DNA of 64,000 bases from Chondrosia reniformis (GCA_947172415.1 OX359194.1:4774001-4838000), one strand, 5' to 3'; positions 25,101-40,100 are shown, counted from the first letter of the stretch. Notes: generated by a model not told the origin, from the sequence alone. Numbers and translations: made by a program.

Positions 25101-28100
25101 ATCTAAAAACTAAAGGTACCTTAAATTAACCTTTTCGACTCGTTTTCTCAAATGGAAAGTTGAATTCAAGTTTTCTTCACACCAAGTCTCACGAATCTTG
25201 GGAGCAATATCATACTGAAGTAAGAGTTCTTAACTAATATCTATTCGTTAGTTAGTATCTAAAAACTGTTTTTTGGAAAACGGGCTGCAACTAAGTGGGC
25301 GTGTCACAAACCACACCCATCCACCCACATAGCATTCATTAACATCTACTTGATCCATCAAATTATAAAAATTAGCTTATCCCATCACCCTTAACTAACT
25401 AGAGCTATTTTAGGTAAACCAGCAAAATACACTCTTTAGACGTGGAGCACTGTATATAAAATATGTAACTCGAGTGAGTAATATTTGTGGTACTGCCGCC
25501 ACCCGCGATCGAATTTCTTAGTCACTTTGCAGGGCCTATATACAGTCGTATTCTTAACGATTATGGACCCTTTAATATCCTAAACTGAATGTTAAAGAAC
25601 GGTAGAAAACTTATTTGACAAATTTGGGATCTTTTCGGACGCCACTTTTTAATTTAGAGCTCTCTATTATATCGTCTATTCTGCTACTTTATTTCTAGTT
25701 TTCGCCAAGAAAACTTTCAAAACAAATATTAACAAAAAAGGGGCAATACAAGTTAAATAAAAACATTCAAAAATGAAGTTAAAAGTAGGGATGGCACTAT
25801 AACAGTGATTGGCACATCTAGAAAAAGTAACGACAGAAGAAAGTGATCATATGGTAAGGCTAACATTGCAGAAGTGGCATACTGAAACTTAACTATACAC
25901 ATCACTTCTATGTTTGGGCGCATCGATCCCTACTTCTAGTATATCCATGATGCGCCCAAACATAGAAGTGATGTGTATAGTTAAGTTTCAGTATGCCACT
26001 TCTGCAATGTTAGCCTTACCATATGATCACTTTCTTGTTTCGTTACTTTTTCTAGATGTGCCAATCACTGTTATAGTGCCATCCCTACTTTTAACTTCAT
26101 TTTTGAATGTTTTTATTTAACTATATTATGTCATCCATCTAAGCTCTTAGGAATGAAAGGGTGACCCCTCAAAGAGACCAGACTGGATTCACATTGGTGA
26201 CCAGGGAAAGAATTAAGTTAAGCAGCTGGACAGAATGTAACATACCGAGATCTAAACAGACCTACCCAAATGACCTAGATGTGCTGAGAATACTAGCAAC
26301 CAACCCTGAAGCATGGGAAAACCTGACTAATTACATATACAGACTTTATCAATGACTGTCCCATTGCATGCTCCTGATATGGAACTGTAAAATGTCTGTA
26401 GTAATAATAATAGTAAGTGTCTCATTGAGTGAAACTCAATTATGGTACTACAACTCAGTACAAGCAGCCTGCTCTAACCTTTGACTGTCTGGGATGCCCT
26501 AGGACAGGTTACTCCAGCAAGTATAAGGTTGATCAGACAAGTGTCTTTTGGCAGGTACAGTTTAACACGAGATCCACTTGCCACAAACTACATAAATTAA
26601 TGAGTTAATAATAAATCTCATCTCAGAATTTCTAATTATATACTACAGTAGAGAAAAATTGATGCTAAATACTAGAGTACTCCTGAGAAAGTAGGCCTTG
26701 AAATATATAAATCTGGTATCCAGCTAATTTTCCATTGCATTTTGTCTTCTATCTCAATGATTTATTATTTACAGTAAAATACATGGCTGTAGTTGTAGTA
26801 TCATAATTCAATGTAATGTACAGTGGGTCCTGGTTTAACCGACACTGTTTGTTTGGGCCAAAAATGTTGGTGTCTGATAAAAAAGGGTTGCAAAATATCA
26901 TGAATAATATAAAGTGTGTTCTTATTGTCAGATATAGCAAATTTTGGGCACAAATAATCAAAAACCATAGCATTAACACTTCTTCCTGCATGATAATCTC
27001 TTGTTTGTGCCTCTTCATTTAGCCATTTGGATGATTTTTTAAGGATACTGCTGACGGTCGATCATTTTTTTGAAACTTTCTTAATTAACTCTGCAACTGT
27101 CGGATAATAGAGGTTAGAAAATATACTACACCTATATACATATACGGAAAATAGTGTTGAATACGGAGGTCGAATATATGGGGAAGTATTACAGGGAATA
27201 TGATTTTGATCGTTTCAGTCGATCTTGTTCGGTTAAAGAAGTTTGTCGGTTAACTCGAGGTCGGTTAAACCAGAGCCCACTGTATACAATTAGTCATATT
27301 AAGCAAACTTCAACAAGTGCTGTAGTCCTTCCTGCTCTCTTTAAAAATGGCAAAAAATGTTTTGATTTGGCTGGTTCCTACAGAGTAGATAACCAATAAA
27401 TACATATATATGTAGATGGTATTTACAACATAATAACTTACTCCAGTAAACTCAGCAATCTTCATGGGTATATATTCCTTTTTTGAAAACAGTCCCTTTT
27501 TGTTCTTCTCTGCTCTCAACTCAGCTGACAATAGGTCATCATAGAAAGGGGATCTCTGGTCATCATCTTGACGATGACGAAGGGCTTTTCCAAAACCTTT
27601 ACTAATCAGGGCTTCAGCTAGGTTACTACAGAAGAAGCAGCTCAGTTAGTCACACTGTACAGCAATGATACTGAGGATGGAGCAATGAATAATTTGAAGT
27701 CTCTTGTTTCCTATTAAATGATGTACTCTAAAGTCATTAAGGTAGCTAAATTAATTCTTGTAATGCCTGCTGCCAATGCCCTGAGTGAGAGAAGCTTTAG
27801 GTACACTGCATGAAATAAAATCTTGGCTACGGACAACTACCGATCAAATTCACCTCAACAGTTGTATAACTCTTCATGTTCGCAAGTTGAAAATTGACTC
27901 ACTTCCTTTGTTACAAATTGGCAATGAATTTATTCAACAAAACAGGAGTCGAATGTACATATTTGGACAACATCAACATTAAAATTAATTTTAATTTAGC
28001 TATGTTTGTTACTTGTGTAGTATTACCTCTGATGAATGTTTTATGTCTATTAATGTGATGTATATGCTCACAAGGAAATTTGGGCCTAAAGCCCCCCTTA

Positions 28101-31100
28101 GCCCCCACATTGTGCATTGGGCAGATAGTAAGACGCGGAGAGAGCACATCAGTGACCAACACAATCAAGGCCTTACTGTACAGCAGACCCTTTAACCCAC
28201 CCAGCCTTCAAGGGGGAAGAATACTTGAGGCAGATGCCCACAACGATTACTTGCAGTACTTGGAAGTTAATGGTCATCAGGGAGCTGCCTCCATTCTGGT
28301 GTAGTAATTGATCAGAAAGATCCTTGTTTGGCTTGCTGTCCAGATGATTGTGTTGTACTTTCCAGTGGTGAAATAGGTTTAGCGGAGTACGTACAAGTAC
28401 CCTTTTAAAGCTACAAAGGCCAATCTTACACCACAGGAAGCTGCTATACACAGATTTCCTACTTCTGATCTGTTCCCAACGATGGACAATTGCAACTGAA
28501 GACTTACCAATACTACTATCAAGTCCAAGGCTCCATGGCAGTTACTGGTAAACAGTGGTGCCATTTCGTATTGTGGACACCAAAGGGTGTAAATGTGCAA
28601 ACTCTGCAAACTGATCCCAACTTCTGGTCACCTGTTCGCAGCCGAGTCATCACTTCCTACAATTGCACTGCACTTCCTGAACAGGTTTTGCCCTGCCATA
28701 CCATCGGACAGCCAATCCATGAACCATTCCTGCCAAATATACAATTCCAGTGGCACCATTATTATTAACATATTCAAAATAATCACATTTTATCCCGTGA
28801 CAGTTGTAAATTTGTTAACCACTATTCCTTACAGTGAATTTCGTTTCCTGCGCCCCTATAGATTAAATATTACTCGTGATACACACATGCACATTATGAC
28901 ATACATATCCATATCTAAATATTGTAAAGATTAAGCCAACGGCAAGGCCGTAAGTATTTCCATTTTCCTTTAACAAAGACAGAATATTTCATAATCAAAT
29001 ACCCAGAGTGTCCAAAAGAATGTGCTCCTCCCAGGAGTGGATGATACCTTCATTTCTTCCTCAACCAACTAAAAACCTAGTTCCATAACAGTCCCACTTG
29101 CCAATATTCCAACAGAAAGACAAAGTATTCAAAGATCAACAAAAAGCACAATTGACCAAAGACACAGTGTAAGGAAACTACCAATCCTACCTACAGGAAC
29201 AAAAGTGTGGATATCTGATGGACACTCAACAATCTCTGATCATGTTTCATCTCCTGTCAGTCTGCCATGATCTTAAAATTTTAGTACACAACAAGGTACT
29301 CTTAGCAGAAATAGAGTGCCCATTAGGAATGAGTCTACTCAAAGTACAATACAACAAGGAATCACAGAGGATGTGGAAAGTACTGGAAATAGGAATGAGA
29401 GAGTTACCCAATCATACGTAATCAGGAACTGCTTTTCACCTAGCAGAAGGACTGACCTGCTGGAGAAGGGGAGATGTTGCATAGTCTAACTACGTATATA
29501 ACCTCTAACTGTATAAGCCTTTAGGCATTAGACCATTAATATATTACGTATATCAGTTGTCTGTGTCTATGTATATATTATGATTGGTATTGTAAGTTTA
29601 TAATTATTGAGCTGCGCCACCATATGTAATTACAGACTCTTCCTCCCTGAGCGTAGTTCTCTTTAAAGGTCATATGGTTAAACTGACTTTTGGAAAAACC
29701 AAATCTCAAAATTGCTATAAAAGTGATTGACTAATCAATTTCTTAAATTCTCTCTAACAAAGTGATCAAGAGTAATAACCTTCATCTGGATTCTGACTGT
29801 GGTGTGAATACACAACACATTAAAATGTAACTTCAAAACTGACTAAAGCCCTGAAAGAACAGATGAGAGTATTTTTTTAATAAATTGAATATGTGTACTT
29901 GGAAGTGATTATGGCCATCATGGCAGATGGTCATTTCCAAACCTTACACACTTAACATTATATATTATCACTGCTTTGTACTTACTTGTTTACTAGGGCC
30001 TTGGTACACATATACATACGTATACGCTCTATCACCCTTGCATATCTAAATGTATTATTGAATTTTACAGTATATTCTGATGTATCTATACAAGTTTGCT
30101 AATATTTTTGATCATCTGATAACCTCTGTCATCTGACACACTTTGTCCTTCCCTTGTGGTGTCACATTACAGAGGTTCTACTGTTCTACCCAGCAATAGA
30201 CAAATACAACAAACAGGGATCATTGCACAATTGTATATAACCAGAAACTCTAAGTGTGATTTAAAAGATGATAATTCACCTAAACAGTCATTAAACTCAC
30301 ATTCCATCTTTCATTACAGTGCAGCATATTCTTTCTGGGAATCCTTCATTTGCTGGCTTCACATAATCCAATGTTACATCCACACGTTTACCAATCAGTC
30401 GCTTACGTAAAAATTCACGACCCTCAAATAAATAAGGTACATCATAGAGAGGGCGGATCTTGCTTGATTGAGGGACTTGTCCCTCACTGTCTTCTTTATC
30501 CAATCTATAAAATATACAAATGGTAATTATATGTGTAAACCAAGTTCAATACCTTAAAGGGTTAGTGGCATAACTACTTAACATTACTACAACTGAACCT
30601 GTCTTAGATGGTCCACTTGGGCACAGCTAAGCTTGGCCTTATTGGAAAGGTGGCTGCATAATGGTATGTTATGTTATGTCATCTTATTTATACTGGGACA
30701 ACCACTAGCCAAAATATAGGCTACTATCAAGGTGCCCAGTGAAAAGTGAGATAATTATGGAAAAAATGATATGGTGGTAACAAGTAATTTGACCGATTTA
30801 AAGATGAACAAAAATTAAAAGGCCTTCTCTGAGTGTCCATGTACAATCAAATTATTAGATGAGTAATAACACATACATGAACAACAACATTAAATAATAT
30901 ACAAGTAATGTGAAGGGTATATTACGTACATAAAATTAAACATTTAGAAAATAAGTATGATTTAACATGAGAGATAAAGCCACTAAGGGTTTTCATCATT
31001 TTAGACTCTCAGGTAGGGAATTCCACAACTTTGCTCCTTGAAAACTATTCTATGTCTTCTTCCCAAAGTTAGTCAGAGGTTGAGGAAGGTAAAGAGAAAC

Positions 31101-34100
31101 ACCATGTAGTGAGGCTCGTGCATTATAATGGCGAATAGAAGACACTGGATCCAAAAGAGGGTATGGACCGAGATGGTTTAGAGTCTTAAACACAGATAAA
31201 GCTAAATGGACCTTCCTTCTGGCAAGAAGTTAAGACCAGTTAAGCTGACTTTTAACCCAGGTGGCAGACGTGGATCTCCTTTCTTTGAGAATGATTCGTC
31301 CCGCAAAGTTCTGCAGCTTCTCTGACTTTTCAGCCTGTGTATCTGTACAACAATTCCATACTATGTCACAGTAGTCGAATGATGGAAGAATATAGGAATT
31401 ATAAAACGCAAATTGTCAAATTATAAAACGCTTATTTGTGATAGATGCTATATGATTTTCCCAAGTAAGATGTTAGTAAACCATAACACCCAGGAAATTA
31501 AAACAGGACATCTGTTCAATTCGAGTACCCAGAAGTACGATTTCCACAGCATGAGGATGATTTCTAGCAGAATGGAGGAGCATGGATTGGGTTTCTGTAG
31601 GTTCAAATGAAGTAAGCTCCTTGACATCCAATCACAACAATTATTTAAAGCTGACGATAAAGTTTGACTAATTTTTGTAACAGACGAGCCTACAACATAC
31701 ACTGTGGTGTCATTGGCAAGGAGGATTGTGGTGCAGTCCAAACCGCATGCAGATGGGAGGTCGTTTACAAGGACAGAGAATAGACTAGGACCCAAAACAG
31801 ACCCTTGTGGAACACCAGCATTTACCCGCAAAGTTGACGAATTTGCATCACCTATTACAGTACTGTGTTGGCGATTGGATAAAAAAGATTCAAACCATTG
31901 TAAGGAAGGTGACGACACACCATAGGATAACAGTTTAGACATAAGAACATTATGATCTATAGTGTCAAATCCTTTTGACACATCAAGAAACAGTACACCA
32001 ACACAGAGACCATTATCAAGTGAGCCTTGGTAACCTTATGATAGACCTTTACATATACCATTATTGCTAGGATTTCAAGAGTTTACTGTAATTCAGGGGT
32101 GAATACTCCATTCAGGTTACTGCTTACATAGGTCTTACTCTATGTATCTGTAATATCACCAAGGCTTCCCTTTAAACTTTTTGAAAATGTCAACTTTCCA
32201 TTGGGACATTTGTTTTACAAAGGCTAATTGAAGTCAGCTATATATTTATAAATACGTATAGGTATTACAAAATGGAAGGATTCTTAAATTCTAATTTCAT
32301 GCATAAAATTTAATTGTAGAATATAAATTAAAGTGGAAAAAATTGTAAATCAATGGCAAAAATAATTGGAGTGTTTCAAAATACGTATGTCCACCTAAAC
32401 AGACCCACTCTCTAGAAAAATGCAAAATTTGTAAATAAACGAAGTTACTATCCCAAAACAATTAAGTTGACTTAAAATGGTGGAAAAAATGGCTGAAGGC
32501 CTAGTTTACAAGTCCAAGTTGACGCTCCTATTACTGAGTGCTTGCAGTATAATTACCTTCCTAGATACAAAGACCTGTTACAGGAACCACTTCCTATGTG
32601 ATCTAAAAACGATTACATAAGAGGTACTGTAAATAATAGCTATTATTTACAGTACCTCTTATGCAATTCCAGTACAATGTCTTTTTTCACATCTTTGAGA
32701 TACTCTCAAGATGATTACTTCAATGAATCATTGGTTTATTTCCCAGTCTTTGCAACTTTCCTGTGATACAGAGCCATACCCATGGCCCTATACTTCTCCT
32801 TTTTCTCGTAAGTTTGGTAAGTTCAGCAAATTGAAGGTTTGAATGGTTTGAAGGTACAACCCCATCAGCCAAATGCTGGTATTAATAGGGGAAAAAATAG
32901 GGGAACTTTAAGATCTAAAGCCGATCTTAAAGCATCGATGTCATCATCATTTAACTCTGGGTATTACCCCTGCCCACTCATGTCCCCTGAGGAGTGCAAT
33001 GAGCTAATGGGCAGAACCGAAGTTCGCTTGATGGGAACCAGAGTCTCCCCCTAGCCACTCAAACCATACTAGTGGTCAGCCACACTTTTGGCTGTATCCC
33101 TTATCTGCTGATAAGGAAACTACAAGCTTTTTAGCTTCTGGGAGTACTTATTAGCAGACTAGCCACTCTAACTTCCATCGTATGCCATACTGATGAGTCC
33201 TAATAAGGACGAAACAGCTGTCTATGGCTCGACCATCTTTTTGAGTGGCTAGGGGAGCCTCTGGTTCCCATCAAGCGAACTTCGGTTCCGCCCATTAGCT
33301 CATTGCGCTCCTCAGGGGACATGAATGGGCAGGGGTAATACCCAGAGTTAAATGATGATGATATTAATAGGAGACCTTAATAAACATATTTAAAACGTTT
33401 TGATGAAAAGAAATTATTATTAGAAGATTAATTAAGTTATTATGGATTGAAGTTCATAATCTATTCTTCTATTGCATGAAGACTTGATCACCAGCAGTCC
33501 TGACTTCTAAGGGTAAAGAATTCCAATCCTGTCCAGCTTTGAAGAAGTATGATTTGGCTAACCAGTTGGACTTCGGAGTTGGCAGGTAAATGTCACTTAG
33601 TCTTCTGGTAGCTCTCAATCCTAGCTCCTCGTGAGTATGAAATAACCTAGCCATATAACTATGTGTCTTCTCAATAACAAGCTCTCTGGTACATTTGGCC
33701 TTGAACATCTTCCTCCGACAGTCAAGAAACATCCACCCAAGCCTAGACCTCATAACAGCTGAGGAAAAATCTCTTTGGTGGATATTTAGAATTAATCTCA
33801 TCCCTGACTTCTGTATTCTTTCCAGCCTCTTTGGAACACTTTGCCCATACAACAGAACAGTAGTCCAAATGGGGTTGGATAAACGACTCAAAATGCTGCT
33901 TTCTCAATTTTAGAGAGAGTGTTCCTTTGATCTTGTACAGGAGTGATAAACATTTCTTTCTAACTCTCTCAATATGCTGTCTCCATGTTAGTTGTTGGTA
34001 TACAGTTACTCCTAGGTACTTGACTTCATCAGATCTCTTTAAGACCACATTCTCCATCATAATCTCTAGTTGATCAGCCTCTTTTTTCTTATGCTTCCTA

Positions 34101-37100
34101 GAGAAGGAGAAGGAACTGAGCTTTCCTCACATTGACAGTCAGGCCATTTCTTTGAAACCAGCCAGTCATCCGAGCAATGTCCATATCAAGTACCTCCTTT
34201 AACTTATCAATGTCAGAATGGGAGTAATATATGGTGGTGTCATCAGCATACAGCATTACATTGCAATCAGAGACACCACTTGGTAGATCGTTTACTAATA
34301 CCGCATATCGCAAACTTTCGCGACTGAAAAATGTCGCGAGTCACTGTCAAAATGGGAGGTCAAAAATTTTATCAAATATATTTTTGTAAAGAAAGGCCCT
34401 TCTACATTGCACAATACTATAATATTATGGCATAATATTATTGCATGGGCTCTCCGAGTGTTCATAATAGTAAAATATGGAGAACTACCTCTCCCTACTT
34501 TACTATCCATGATGCTGAGTCCCTCGTCACATGGATCTCGCCTGTGCCAAGCCATCGCTGGCATCTGGTCGACCGGATGGTGGAGTGTAGCAAACATTCA
34601 GGCTCCAGTAGATGACGAATGCCTCTACGAAGATATCAATGCCTCTACGAAGGTACAAATCAGCAACGCCTCAATCTTCTGTTAATGTTTTGGCTAGTCT
34701 CGGTTAGCCAGGCCACTTTATGGTTTCTCCGTGGTCTTGAAAGATTTCGTAGCGAAATATAACCGAATGTCGGACATCACAACTCTTAAATCACAAGTAG
34801 CACGCGAGCAAAAGCTTGCCTGGAAACTGAGAGAACGAAATCGTACTTCCGTTATAAATACGTATGAGTGTTATATCGCTGGCCCTACTGCATTGTTCTG
34901 TTGTGTTTCAACGGCTATTAGCACGCGAAATTCACTAAAGTTATTGGTTGCGAAAATTTTGTGATATACGGTATACTAAAAAGAAGAGCCCACAGAACAG
35001 AACCCTGTGGCACGCCAGTAGTAACTTTGGACCACTCAGACACCTCCTCACCATATACAACTTGCTGCTTTCTTTCAGTTAGGTAGTCCTGAAACCACTT
35101 CAAGGCCTTGCCTCTCAGACCATATCTTGATAGCTTCTTCAAGAGTAGTGAGTGATAAATTGAGTCAAAAGCCTTGCTAAGATCTACAAAAATGGAGCCT
35201 ACTACATCATCTCTTTCCCAGTCATCAACAACTTTCAGAAGAACATCTTGTGTGCTATACCCAGCTCTGAAACCCAATTGAACTTCATTAAAAATACTTT
35301 CCTGAGCCAAGAATATGTAGATTTGTGAAAAGCCAGTGATTCAAAAACTTTGGCAACAATAAGAAGTATGGAAATGGGGTGGAAGTTGTCAACATTTTTG
35401 GCCCCTCCTTGCTTGGGAATAGGAACAATTCTAGCTGACTTCCATTCCGCTGGTACTCTGGAAAAGGCTAGCCTGGCATTGAAGAAGATGGAACATAAAC
35501 CGTTGGAGATAGCAAGAGCAGATAGCTTCAACATCCTTGCACTAATTTCATCTATACCTGTTGCCTTGGACACTTTCAGTCTTGACAACTCCTTCAAAAC
35601 CTCCTCTTCCTTGATGGATGCAAATTCAAATATTTCAGTGTGGAGGGGTACATCAGAACCATCACCTAAACAATCAACTCCTGTATGATTGGAAAAATGT
35701 TTATTTAGTTTGTTAGCCATGCCAAACTCAGTGCAGATAGTAGAGGTAGAGCCTTTTCCCAGGAGCCTATTAAGATGTTTTCAGATGTTCCTAGCTGAGC
35801 CCTTGTGTAGTCCAGATACCATAGCTTCAAAATAAGCACACTTTGCCTTCCTCAGGAATAATGTCACATTGTTTCTGGTTACACTATAGTTGGAACAATT
35901 ATCATCTTGATTTGTTTTGGTGACTAGTGCTCACATTCAGTTCCTTTTTCTCATTAATTTCTAATGCCAGCATCAATCCAGGGTCTGCGTACTCTACAGC
36001 TGATGACAAGAGCATGCTTGTTGAAAATCTTGATGAAGGGTCCTTCCACTGACTCCAAAGCTGATCTATATCAGATGCATCCTTGTATGTGTAAGCATCA
36101 AGATTAGCTAGCAGATCTGCTTGCAGGTTGCGTTCATCACATCTATTAAATACTCTAACCCTTGTGATTTACGTGTGTTGACAGTTAGTTGTAGACTGCC
36201 TTCCTGTACCCTTCATAGTTGCAAATACCATCATGTGATCACTAACACCAATATCCAGACAGCCAGCTTCCGATATGCAGTTTGAAGAGCTTGTGTATAC
36301 ATGGTCATTTAGTGTTCTAGTACTATTGGTTAATCTTGTGGGACTTTGGATCATCTGTTCTAGGCCAGATCCTTTACAGATATCTTTCATTTGCCTTGAG
36401 ATCGGGGAATCTGACTGACAGTCAATGTTGAAGTCCCCTAAGAACAGAGCCTCTTTGGCTTCCACAGCAACCCTTTCTAATATGTCCAGGAAGTTCTCAA
36501 GGAACACCTTACCCGAGCTGGGAGGCCTATAGATGGCACATACCAAGATATGTTTTCTTCTACTTGTTGTTACTTCCAACCATAACCCTTTGACCTCCAC
36601 ACAATCTAAATCTTCTCTTTTAGCTTAAGTCCATGTGGGCAGTAAACAGCAACTCCTCCACCGTGTCCATCTCTGTCCTTTCTATACAGCTTAAATCCTG
36701 GCAAAGACTCTGCACCACTATTTCATAACCATGTCTCACTAAAGGATAAGAACAACCTATTGGTTTCTTCACAAGAACCAATTAAATCCCGAATTTCATC
36801 TAGGGACCTGAATATGCTTCTAACATTGAGATGGCAGAACACATAGCCTGTCTTACTCCTGTTTAACACTGACTTTAAGTCAACCATGTCACTATATACA
36901 TCTTCAAATTCAACAGTTACATCTTCCTGACAAGAAATACCAAGTATCCAGTGACAATGATGGCCCCATTGGCCTCCAAGGCTTTGCTGAAGTGCTGATT
37001 TCTGTGAAACTAACAGAAAAATTAGGAAGACGGCTGCGAGTACAATACCATAGATCGTCACAACCAGAAAGTGAGGAGTAAGCCTCATTCCACAGCTGAC

Positions 37101-40100
37101 GCGACACCAACAGTTACAGCAGTCACACTGTAGACCCTTTTGATTGATTTCTTAACAGGTCTTTCACACCTCAGGGGAACTTGTAGTTCAGCCCTGGATT
37201 CGTCTCGATATCACCAGCAAGGATCAATAGCAGTAGCGCAGTAGTTGTTGCTGCTCTAAAACTTGATCTATGCATTTTGAGATTTGATTGTGATTGAGAG
37301 CGCCGAACAAATAGGCATTAAAACTTGTCGGCAGGATATTAAGAATCTCGGTTCCTTGAGGCTTGTATATAGTTAGGTGAGAGAATACTACATCTCTTCC
37401 AAAAGATATCTTCATCATGGGAGGACTTTGATGAATTCTAGGTTGATATTAAAACTCCAAATAATCACGGCTACAATTATGAATCTAGAGTGTGTTGCCG
37501 CCATTTTACTTTTTTTACTATAGAAACTGGTGTGCACAGTCCCAAAGAAGCTTTACAATGGTGCCCTACTAAAGGACTACCTAGAACCTCCCTAGACAAT
37601 AATGGAGAAAATGAGAGACCTGCTATACCAGCTCACGTACCTAGGAAGTGCAATAATAGCACAGCTGACATACGTATCTGTCCTGGAAGCTGCTGAATAC
37701 AATGCAGAAACTGTCAACCCAACCCAAATCTCAAAAGGTAGAGGGATTGAGCACATTTAAAGTAAGAAACAGATTACAGAACATACCATACATAAATTAT
37801 TATTATTATTAATTATTCGGAAACACAAAATGCTTGCAGACTGTCACATCCATTAGCCCATGTACTCTTTCGCAAGCAGTTTCCATGTGTTAATGGTTTG
37901 CAGCAAGTTCTATTTGCCCAGAATTTATCATTACACAAGGCAGATCCCCCTTTATTCAGGTTCTGCAAAATGACAATTGCCATTGGCTAACAGTGGAGGG
38001 GGTCAAAGATAATTTTGTCAGAGCCTAAGACAGTATTAAATCAACCATCAACCTTTCTGTACACCTCCAGACATCCAACATCCTTCAGAAAAATAACAAT
38101 TATGTAGTTTTTGAACTCCAGAAAATGCAACCTCAGAAAGGTGGTATAGATTGCCCGTCTTAGTGATTGGAATTTAGATTTCATCATGTGTCGTAGTTAA
38201 CACTTTATTTGACGTTTTGGCACCAAAATTGTGTATATAAGACTCCTAGATTTAGCATAGAGAGCCAAGATCAAGTAAAAGACAAAGATTCCCAGGGTCA
38301 TTGAATAAGGGTAGAATTCCTAGAAATATCTGTATGGCACAGTGGAGTACAAAAGGAAGAAAAGAAAAGAAAAGACTCCAGTATCTTTACCTAAAGCTAT
38401 CTCCAGGTTTAGTTCCCTAGAGGCCTTTTTTACAGGCATAGCATGTAGGAAAATGGTGTATTTGATTTCTCAAAGATACCACATAGGTATCATCACCAGG
38501 AGTATCAAAAGACAACAGATTTTCCAAAACGAAATAACAGATATCTATTTCATTGCAAAGGCAATAATAACATATATGTACATATTTAACTTTTTAAAGG
38601 TCGGGTTATAATTCATTCTTAGAAGCATTAAAAACCATTGGTTAAACCTTTACTTCACAACGTTTCTATCCAATGGGTCTTTAACATAAAAATGATGGAT
38701 TAGATCGAATACCTCACTTGTACATGAGAAGATGATTCCCTTCCCATGTCTCTGAGGAAGGATGGGGATACACTACATTAAGGACTGATAGATGACAGCA
38801 AAGGAAGCAACTGCTAATCTCAACAGTCGAAGATGCCACCAAAGATCCTTTGCAGAATTAGTAGTAGAGGAAGCAGTTACAGCCATCAAACTATTGCAAT
38901 ATATACTAACAGCTCTTCTTTACTTTTGTGCATTTGCACTCTATTAGTTAGGCTATTTTTAATTTGTCTCCAACTGCTATGATTTTTGGATTAAAGTAAA
39001 AAGATGTGAAGGCAGATCTGGTTGTCAATTAACAATCCACTTTGTATTATTCTTGTAGCTGTAACAATACTGAAACTGTAGTCTCCGTTTTCAAAGAAAA
39101 TGACATGCTTTTGGTATTATGCTAGGTACATAGGTATTTGCTATGTGAGTTTAACTATGACGTGACTCTATGTATATGGAATGAAAAAATGTGTGTAATA
39201 CCTGGGGGGACGGAAACTGGAGAATGACACCTTTTGGTATTTGCCATTTGCTAACTTCAAAACCAATGACTCCACAGTCACAACCTCCATAACTTTGCCT
39301 GAAAATTCCTTCTGATGACTTGTCACGGCAGAAGCAGATGGTTGGTAATCCTAAACACATGCACATCACTATAAAAACAAATACAAGTTTATTTGGAGAA
39401 TATAGAAAAAGGATATAAGACCTTCCATATTCTGATATGTCCATCTTTGGCTTCCTTTTCAGCTTGTCTGAATTTGTCTTTGTCTTTCAAAAGTAGTCTC
39501 ATGGACCAGTCAACACACTTAGCTAAACCTTCCTTCACTAGAAGAAGAGCTATATTGCCAGCCTGTGGAATGGCGAGACAAGGGATTACAAATCATTTGA
39601 TTGTCAACACTACATATTACTTACTGGATGGATGATGCTGCCAATCACATTTTGTGCAGTCACACCCTCTATGGATATCTTTACATCTCTCTGCAGCAAT
39701 CTGGACTCAATAAAGAATTTAGCTTGGTCAGCAAATGGTTCTAGCACTTCTACAGTTCCTTCTCTCTTCATAGCAGGGCTTTTGATACCTGAAATTACAC
39801 AAACCTATCTGAAACATATTCTACTTTTACACATTGACATTATATTAAACACACCTGTAAACATGACTGTAGCTTGTATGAATGATGGTATAAAGAACAC
39901 TCGTATTGTGGATCCATCTCTGATATGCTCAACTACAGCTACATAAATGTTACATAATTATGGTAATAAACCATAGGCAATTAAAGAAGACTGAAATACC
40001 TTCAATTTCTTTTCCTAAATTTTTGTCCACAAATTCTTGAACATTGTCCAAAGACCATGTAATATCTCGAATGGGATTGATATCCAGATCCGAGTTCCAT

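Larger units (their letters stand above)
23893..26123 (+). mobile_element. hAT-like element A, copy 2, carrying a HIRAN gene
   Basis: It begins with AGAGTACGGTAGTACTCT and TAGGGATGGC (23923), then matches element A copy 1 through CAAATTCTCTG at 24337. About 1.1 kb without counterpart in copy 1 follows. The match resumes at TGTATATAAAA (25451) and runs to the palindrome 25750-26123, which ends in GTGCCATCCCTAC at 26092. The extra segment holds the intact two-exon HIRAN gene. Either copy 1 is a deletion derivative, or copy 2 received an insertion; the only junction homology I see is 'CTG'. Confidence 0.7.
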
